Shown here one piece after another: positions 6,987 through 11,702 of a DNA stretch of 11,702 nucleotides. This DNA comes from CAZZBK01 sp964387325 (GTDB lineage Bacteria; Planctomycetota; Planctomycetia; Pirellulales; PNKZ01), in assembly GCA_964387325.1 (NCBI GenBank), contig CAYLYE010000204.1:1-11702 (forward strand), written 5' to 3'. A program made the position numbers and the translations under genes. Below the pieces are notes generated by a model. The model was not told where the DNA came from. It searched no databases and saw nothing but the letters and a program-made list of their open reading frames with translations. The number at the start of each line of letters is the position of its first letter. Position 1 is the stretch's first letter.

Positions 6987-8663
6987 ATGCCGACGGTTGT
7001 GCAACTACTACGCGATCGTGTGTTTGCCGACGCTCGACAGACGGCAGCCCACGTGCGCCGCGCGGGCGCGTTTGTGCCGCTCCCGTGGGCGCAAGTTGCC
7101 GAGGACGTGGGGCGCACGGCGGTCGCGTTGCAGCGATTGGGTGTTGAACGCGCCGACCGTGTCGTGTTGCTCTCGCCCAATCGATATGAATGGATCGCTT
7201 GCGATTTGGGCATTCAAGTGGCTGGCGGCGTGCATGTGCCCGTGCATGCTTCGCTCTCGGCGGCACAAATCGAGTACCAGATCCTCGACAGCGGCGCGAA
7301 GGTCGTCATTCTGAGCGGGCCCGAGCAGGCCGAGAAATTGGCCTCTTTGTCACGCGAGTGGCCGGCCGAATTGCGCATCTGGACCTTCGACGATTGTCCA
7401 GAACCTTGGGAGCGGCATGAGCTACGCCGCTGGCGCGACGCGATCAGCGCGGTCGACGTGCTCGAAGTCGACCCGATGTTGAACCGGGCCGCCGACTCGA
7501 TCGGGCCTCATGAGTTGGCCACGATCCTGTACACCTCGGGCACCACGGGCGAGCCGAAGGGAGTGATGCTCAGTCAGCAGAATCTGGCGTGTAACGCGGT
7601 CTCGTCGCTGTGTGCGTTCGGGCAACAGGCACGCGATCTGCGGCTGAGTTGGTTACCTTGGAGCCATATTTTCGCCCGCACGTGCGATCTCTACACTTGG
7701 TTGGCCTGCGGCGGCGAGTTGGCCATTGCCGAGTCGCCGGAAACCGCCTTGGAGAACTGCCGCGAGATTCATCCGACGCTGCTCAATGGCGTGCCGTACT
7801 TCTTTGAGAAGGTGCAGCGAGGGTTGATGGAACGAGGCTTAAGCCATACCAGCGGCGCACTCGCCGCGGCTTTTGGTGGTCGGTTGCGCTCGGCGATCTC
7901 GGGCGGAGCACCGCTGAGTGAACATGTGGCGACCTTTTATCAGCAGCGCGGTATCCGATTGTTGCAAGGCTACGGCATGACCGAGAGTTCGCCGGTCATT
8001 ACGACCGAAACGGGCGACGCACACCGCTTGGGGACCGTCGGTCGCGCGATCCCTGACGTCGAAATCCGCATTGCGCCCGATGGCGAGATTGTGACCCGCG
8101 GGCCACACGTCATGCTCGGCTATTGGAAGCAGCCGGCGGCCACGAGCGAAACGATCCGTGACGGCTGGCTGCACACGGGCGACGTGGGCGAGATTGACGG
8201 CGACGGCTTTTTGAAGATCACGGGACGCAAGAAGGAACTAATCGTCACAGCGGGGGGCAAGAATATCGCGCCGGCCTATCTGGAGTCGCTGCTCAAGAGC
8301 GATCCGCTGATTGCCCAGGCGGTGGTGGTGGGAGACCGGCGGAGTTTTTTGTCGGCGTTGATCGTGCCCGACTTCGCGTCTTTGGAGCAAACGCTGTTAC
8401 AACAGTCCATTGTGCCACAAACGCACAATAAGCTCGCTGATCCGGCCGTGCGTAAGCTCTATGCCGATCGTATCGCCGCGGCGCTCAACGACGTGTCGCG
8501 ATATGAGCAGGTTGGAAATTTCACACTGTTGCCGAGAGCATTGAGCGCTGCTGAAGGAGAGTTGACGTTGACATTGAAGCTGCGCCGGGGCGAAATCGCC
8601 CGGCGTTATGCGGCCGAAATCGAGGCCATGTACGCCACGAGTCGTGAGCCGGGCTGCACTTAG
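6987..8663 (+). CDS. fadD: Long-chain fatty acyl-CoA synthetase, AMP-forming (FadD/FAA1-like)
   Basis: This 558-residue ANL-superfamily enzyme activates a free fatty acid to acyl-CoA via an acyl-adenylate, supplying substrate to the genes around it. The phosphate-binding loop YTSGTTGEPKG is at 182-192. Core motifs are LPWSHIFAR (223-231), SGGAPLS (305-311), YGMTESS (329-335) and GWLHTGD (393-399). The hinge and C-terminal domain carry GRKKELIVTAGGKNIAP (413-429), and the conserved adenylation lysine is Lys531 in LTLKLRR near the end. The GGKNIAP and TLKLRR features place it with eukaryotic-type FAA1/ACSL synthetases (COG1022) rather than acetyl-CoA synthetases. At 558 residues it is somewhat shorter than usual for that group (about 590-650) but has all core motifs. 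No signal peptide or membrane segment is evident, so it is probably peripheral on the inner face of the membrane. AGGAGA (6975-6980) lies 6 nt before the ATG. Chain-length preference cannot be read from sequence. Confidence 0.9.
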   Translation: MPTVVQLLRDRVFADARQTAAHVRRAGAFVPLPWAQVAEDVGRTAVALQRLGVERADRVVLLSPNRYEWIACDLGIQVAGGVHVPVHASLSAAQIEYQILDSGAKVVILSGPEQAEKLASLSREWPAELRIWTFDDCPEPWERHELRRWRDAISAVDVLEVDPMLNRAADSIGPHELATILYTSGTTGEPKGVMLSQQNLACNAVSSLCAFGQQARDLRLSWLPWSHIFARTCDLYTWLACGGELAIAESPETALENCREIHPTLLNGVPYFFEKVQRGLMERGLSHTSGALAAAFGGRLRSAISGGAPLSEHVATFYQQRGIRLLQGYGMTESSPVITTETGDAHRLGTVGRAIPDVEIRIAPDGEIVTRGPHVMLGYWKQPAATSETIRDGWLHTGDVGEIDGDGFLKITGRKKELIVTAGGKNIAPAYLESLLKSDPLIAQAVVVGDRRSFLSALIVPDFASLEQTLLQQSIVPQTHNKLADPAVRKLYADRIAAALNDVSRYEQVGNFTLLPRALSAAEGELTLTLKLRRGEIARRYAAEIEAMYATSREPGCT

Positions 8664-8708
8664 CACATGGCTTAACGGTCAATTCCACGAGCGACTCGAT
8701 TTGCGCGG

Positions 8709-8714
8709 TATAAT
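8709..8714 (+). promoter_or_regulatory. Possible promoter -10 box for the acyl-CoA dehydrogenase gene
   Basis: A perfect TATAAT sits in the 124-bp gap between the synthetase and dehydrogenase genes, where the upstream genes of the cluster are only 33 and 41 bp apart. At 16-18 nt spacing the upstream hexamer is poor (around CACGAG, 8686-8691), so recognition would need an activator or a relaxed -35. A small palindrome, CGAG-CGA-CTCG (8688-8698), overlaps that position. Transcription would start near 8721, about 67 nt before the start codon. Confidence 0.35.
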
Positions 8715-8787
8715 TTAGCAGGATCGGGCCGTGTGCCTGAGTGCCGCGCGGTTTTGATCGATTAGACACAAGCTGCAGGATGAAGCG

Positions 8788-10707
8788 ATGATGTCGACAC
8801 CAGCCCCCTCGCCGTCGGAAGAGAAACAATCCTTCGCTGAAACCGCGCTGCAACTCAGTGGCAAAAGTGCAGAAGAGGCGCGACGGACCGGCGCGATCGA
8901 TCGGGCCGACGATCAGGTCGAGGCCCTGTTCGCGCCGCAGTACCAAACCACCGCCAGTCCCGCTCACCGCGCGGTCTGGGACGATCACGTCCCCATCGAA
9001 TTGTTCACGAGCACCATGCCGCAGGTCAGTCCTGACGTGCAACGGGTCATGGACGAATCGCTCGCAGTCGTGCGACGGCATCGCGACGGCGGCACGCTCT
9101 ACGACGGCCAAAAGAAACTTTCCAACGAATTACTTGGCGACCTGGGGACCGCCGGCTACTGGGGCTTGCTCGTCGATCGGCAGTACGGCGGATCGGGCGC
9201 GCCGTTCACCGCCTTCGCGTCGTTTCTCACTCGGGTTGCGACCGTCGATCCCACCACGGCCGGCATGGCGAGCGTACATGGTTGCATCGGCGCGGTCGAC
9301 CCGGTGAAGACCTTTGGCACCGCCGAACAAAAGCAACGCTTTCTGCCCGAGTTGGCCAGCGGACGCTCGCTGAGCGCATTCGCCCTGACCGAGCCCAGCG
9401 CGGGGAGCGACCTTACGGCCCTGCGCACGACCGCCGTTCGCGACGGCGACGACTACATCGTGAATGGCGAGAAGCTGTTCATTACTAACGTCGTGCCGGG
9501 TCGAACCATCGGGCTCGTGTGCTTGATCGAGCGTAAGCCGGCCGTGCTGATCGTCGATTTGCCGTCGGCCGAGAACGATCAGTTTCAGTTGCGCAAGTAC
9601 GGACTGCACGCATTGAAACACACGCATAACCAGGGAATCATCTTTCGCAACCTGCGCGTGCCGGCGGCGAATTTGTTGCAGCCCACGCGAGGCGATGGCC
9701 TGACGATCGCCTATCACGGCTTGAACTTGGGTCGCGTCGCGCTGTGTGCCACGGCGGCGGGTAATATGCGGCTCATGCTCTCGGGCATGTTGCCCTGGGC
9801 CCGTTTTCGTCGTACTTATGGACAGGCGATCGAGACGCGCGAGTTGGTCCGTCGCCGCGTAGGGCGCATGGCCAGCTTGATTGTCGCCAGCGACGCGATG
9901 GTTCAGTGGTGCTCGACCTTGCTCGATCAGGGATACCGCGGCGAGATGGAGTGCATCATCGCTAAAATCTTTGGCAGCGAGTCGCAGAAAGAAGCGGCCA
10001 TCGAACTGATGATGAAGACCCACGGCGGTCGAGCGTTTCTGCATGGACATGTGTTTGGTGACAATGTCCACGAGTTTCTCGCCCCTTGCATTTACGAAGG
10101 GGAAGGCGAGATGCTCGGTATGGCGTTCTTCAAGTCGCTCGTCAAACAACATGGTATGCAGTTCTTTGAGCCGATCGGTCGCGCGCTCAGCAAGGCGGGC
10201 ATTAAGCGGCCGAACCTCGCCAACCCCAGCCACCTCTGGGTGTTGCGCAAACCCTTGGCCGACTACAGCCGTTGGCTCGTGGGCCGGAAACTGCATCGCC
10301 CCACGCGACCAGACCTGTCGGCATTAGCTGAGCCGCTGCGTGCTCACGCACAGTTTGCGATCGACTGGCTGAGCAACTCGGGCCTGGAAATTAGTGGTGT
10401 GATGCGCAAGTATCAGCTTTCACTCGCTGATCGGCAGTGTCGGATGGCTGAGGTGTCGCAGCGTGTGCAAAACGCGATCACGATGCTCTGCACGGCCCTC
10501 TATGCCGCGCGGCACAACGACCCGATCATCCGCGCCGCCGGCGACGTCGCGTGTCAGGAGTTGGTCCAAAAGCTGAAGGGGGGGCGACCGAGCGATCGTT
10601 ATTTCAAAACGGTCACCAAGCTCGGCGAGCAAATTGCCGACGGTGGTTGGAAGACCTTCTGCGATGCCGAGCAGACGGAAATTCTGATGTCGTACGAGCA
10701 GGACTAA
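8788..10707 (+). CDS. Acyl-CoA dehydrogenase, VLCAD/ACAD9-like with C-terminal extension
   Basis: A 639-residue FAD enzyme expected to introduce the trans-2 double bond into acyl-CoA, the first oxidative step of beta-oxidation, passing electrons to an electron-transfer flavoprotein that is not encoded here. After a low-complexity, charged N-terminal region of about 75 residues comes the ACAD core: helical domain (about 80-195), FALTEPSAGSD (198-208), GEKLFITN (227-234), and the C-terminal four-helix region with RRTYGQAI (341-348), THGGRAF (411-417) and IYEGEGEM (435-442). Glu437 matches the catalytic base of medium-chain dehydrogenases. The usual Thr after Glu-Gly is Glu439 here. About 195 further residues (445-639) follow the core, as in VLCAD and ACAD9, where that region mediates dimer and membrane contacts. 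E. coli FadE is much longer (814). ATG codons at 8788 and 8791 are both possible; AGGA (8777-8780) is 7 nt before the first. The gene may belong to the fatty acid operon or have its own promoter. Confidence 0.9.
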   Translation: MMSTPAPSPSEEKQSFAETALQLSGKSAEEARRTGAIDRADDQVEALFAPQYQTTASPAHRAVWDDHVPIELFTSTMPQVSPDVQRVMDESLAVVRRHRDGGTLYDGQKKLSNELLGDLGTAGYWGLLVDRQYGGSGAPFTAFASFLTRVATVDPTTAGMASVHGCIGAVDPVKTFGTAEQKQRFLPELASGRSLSAFALTEPSAGSDLTALRTTAVRDGDDYIVNGEKLFITNVVPGRTIGLVCLIERKPAVLIVDLPSAENDQFQLRKYGLHALKHTHNQGIIFRNLRVPAANLLQPTRGDGLTIAYHGLNLGRVALCATAAGNMRLMLSGMLPWARFRRTYGQAIETRELVRRRVGRMASLIVASDAMVQWCSTLLDQGYRGEMECIIAKIFGSESQKEAAIELMMKTHGGRAFLHGHVFGDNVHEFLAPCIYEGEGEMLGMAFFKSLVKQHGMQFFEPIGRALSKAGIKRPNLANPSHLWVLRKPLADYSRWLVGRKLHRPTRPDLSALAEPLRAHAQFAIDWLSNSGLEISGVMRKYQLSLADRQCRMAEVSQRVQNAITMLCTALYAARHNDPIIRAAGDVACQELVQKLKGGRPSDRYFKTVTKLGEQIADGGWKTFCDAEQTEILMSYEQD

Positions 10708-10709
10708 CT

Positions 10710-10737
10710 GTTACGCGTTTCTTTGCGTTGTCGTAAC
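10710..10737. terminator. Weak inverted repeat between convergent genes, possible terminator
   Basis: GTTACG (10710-10715) pairs with CGTAAC (10732-10737) across a 16-nt loop in the 62-bp gap between the stops of the acyl-CoA dehydrogenase and DUF1501 genes. The position suits a bidirectional terminator, but the stem is only 6 bp and no T-run follows on either strand, so it may be chance. Confidence 0.2.
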
Positions 10738-10769
10738 GCGCTCCGCTCCGCGTCGCGGCTAACTTGAGA

Positions 10770-11702
10770 TTATGCCAAGATACCTTTGACGACCTGCCCG
10801 TGTACGTCGGTCAATCGGTAGTCGCGACCCTGAAAGCGATAGGTGAGCCGCTCGTGGTCGAAGCCGAGCAGGTGGAGCAGCGTGGCGTTGAGGTCATGTA
10901 CATGCACGCCATCGCGAATGCTATTGAAGCCGAGTTCGTCGGTCTCGCCATGCACGTGTCCGGCTTTCACGCCACCGCCCGCGAGCCAGACTGAGTACGC
11001 GCGGTTGTGATGGTCTCGACCGTCGGCCGCTTTTCCCGGCTCGCCTTGCACCATCGGCGTGCGACCAAACTCGCCTCCCCAGACGACGAGCGTGTCGTCG
11101 AGCAGTCCACGTTGTTTTAAATCGATTACCAATGCGGCGCTGGCGCGATCGGTGTCGTCGGCGTTTTGCTTGACCATCTTCTTGAGGTTAGCGTGCTGGT
11201 CCCAGACTTCGTTGAAGAGTTGTACGAAGCGGACGCCGCGCTCGATGAGACGTCGCGCTAACAGGCAGTTGCGAGCGTAGCCTGGCTTGCTTACGTCCTT
11301 AATGCCATATAGGTCGAGTACGTGCTGCGGTTCCTGCGACAGATCCATGAGTTCTGGCGCGCTGCTCTGCAAGCGATAAGCCATTTCGTAGGCTTGAATG
11401 CGGGCGGCGATTTCTGGATCCCCCGCGTCGTTGAGCGCCAGACCGTTGAGTTGTTTGAGCAACGCGAGCGAATCGCGCTGCGCGGCGGCATCGACCCCTT
11501 TGGGGTTCGAGAGATACAGGACCGGGTCGCCTGTGCTGCGGAACGGGACACCGGAGTACATGGTGGGCAAAAAACCCGCCCCGTAGTTGCTCGCGCCGCC
11601 GCTGGTTCCTTTGGCGCTGGTGAGCACGACGAAGCCGGGCAGGTCGTCGTTCTCGCTTCCCAGTCCGTAGAGCGACCACGCGCCGAAGCTCGGTCGGCCG
11701 AA
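10770..11702 (-). CDS. DUF1501 protein, C-terminal part (5' end outside window)
   Basis: The minus-strand frame is open from the window edge (11702) to the TAA at 10772-10770, giving 310 residues. A GTG at 11627 could look like a start, but the 25 codons before it (FGRPSFGAWSLYGLGSEN...) continue family-typical sequence, so the gene is cut by the window edge. Recognisable DUF1501 segments, numbered from the edge, are SGGASNYGAGFLP (34-46), GDPVLYLSNPKG (58-69), WGGEFGRTP (208-216), GRDHH (228-232), AGGGVKAG (241-248) and HDLNATLLHLLG (269-280). DUF1501 proteins are distantly related to the alkaline phosphatase/sulfatase fold; the GEFGRTP and GRDHH stretches are where metal-ligand residues would be expected (family inference). 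Full-length members usually have a secretion signal, which cannot be checked here. They are abundant in planctomycetes and often lie beside DUF1549/DUF1553 cytochrome-like genes, which could be just outside the window. The substrate is unknown. The gene is convergent with the acyl-CoA dehydrogenase gene, 62 bp apart. Confidence 0.88.
   Translation of the reverse strand, partial: FGRPSFGAWSLYGLGSENDDLPGFVVLTSAKGTSGGASNYGAGFLPTMYSGVPFRSTGDPVLYLSNPKGVDAAAQRDSLALLKQLNGLALNDAGDPEIAARIQAYEMAYRLQSSAPELMDLSQEPQHVLDLYGIKDVSKPGYARNCLLARRLIERGVRFVQLFNEVWDQHANLKKMVKQNADDTDRASAALVIDLKQRGLLDDTLVVWGGEFGRTPMVQGEPGKAADGRDHHNRAYSVWLAGGGVKAGHVHGETDELGFNSIRDGVHVHDLNATLLHLLGFDHERLTYRFQGRDYRLTDVHGQVVKGILA

Noticed and set aside
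8664..8787. Rho-independent terminator after the synthetase gene (GC-rich CCGCGCGG followed by TTTT near 8750)
   Set aside because: The self-complementary octamer cannot form a hairpin with a usable loop, and no longer stem could be drawn before the T-run.
9130..10296. Minus-strand open frame of 388 codons opposite the acyl-CoA dehydrogenase
   Set aside because: It lies wholly inside a gene with clear ACAD motifs. The translation is His/Arg/Gln-rich with no recognisable domain, as expected for an antisense shadow in GC-rich DNA.
1..11702. Novel defence system, mobile island or CRISPR-like array
   Set aside because: No direct repeat series, transposase, integrase, nuclease, toxin-antitoxin or phage gene is seen, and composition looks uniform. 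All large frames are explained by metabolism, transport or planctomycete families.

Overview
The window looks like chromosomal DNA from a planctomycete, possibly the Pirellulales/Pirellula side of the phylum (inference). The strongest lineage marker is the right-edge gene, a DUF1501 protein of the kind planctomycetes carry in many copies. The left-edge HEAT-repeat tail ending in a Trp-rich segment (WRTWWER) fits the same group. Base composition is moderately GC-rich (about 60% by eye) and coding density is high. I see no tRNA, rRNA, CRISPR array, insertion sequence, prophage or plasmid gene, and no gap without a gene exceeds about 135 bases.

Layout. (1) 2-319, plus strand: the 3' end of a HEAT-repeat gene. 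(2) 338-3468 (possibly to 3570), minus strand: a two-gene energy-coupling-factor (ECF) vitamin-type transporter operon. The upstream gene is a multi-pass membrane protein resembling a substrate-binding S component. It overlaps by ATGA a single polypeptide that fuses two ABC ATPase domains to an EcfT-type membrane domain. (3) 3469-3603: a divergent control region with a strong inverted repeat and a palindromic -10-like element. (4) 3604-10707, plus strand: a fatty acid beta-oxidation cluster, in order the FadB/FadJ-type hydratase/dehydrogenase, the FadA/FadI-type thiolase, a FadD-type AMP-forming long-chain acyl-CoA synthetase, and a VLCAD-like acyl-CoA dehydrogenase. (5) 10770-11702, minus strand: the C-terminal part of a DUF1501 protein, convergent with the fatty acid cluster.

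How the genes work together. The synthetase activates a fatty acid to acyl-CoA, the dehydrogenase makes the trans-2-enoyl-CoA, the bifunctional protein hydrates and oxidises it, and the thiolase releases acetyl-CoA. This is one full turn of the cycle encoded in about 7.1 kb. The first three genes are spaced 33 and 41 bp apart and are probably one transcript. The dehydrogenase follows a 124-bp gap holding a perfect TATAAT and may have its own promoter. No electron-transfer flavoprotein, fatty acid importer or regulator gene is in view. The ECF transporter is divergent from this cluster. Its substrate cannot be read from the sequence; a vitamin is likely from the family, and a link to the flavin, CoA or thiamine needs of fatty acid catabolism is speculation.

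Most of the window is recognisable metabolism. The less ordinary parts are the triple-domain ECF fusion with its enlarged S-like partner, the inverted repeat between the two divergent units, and the VLCAD-like dehydrogenase with long N- and C-terminal extensions.
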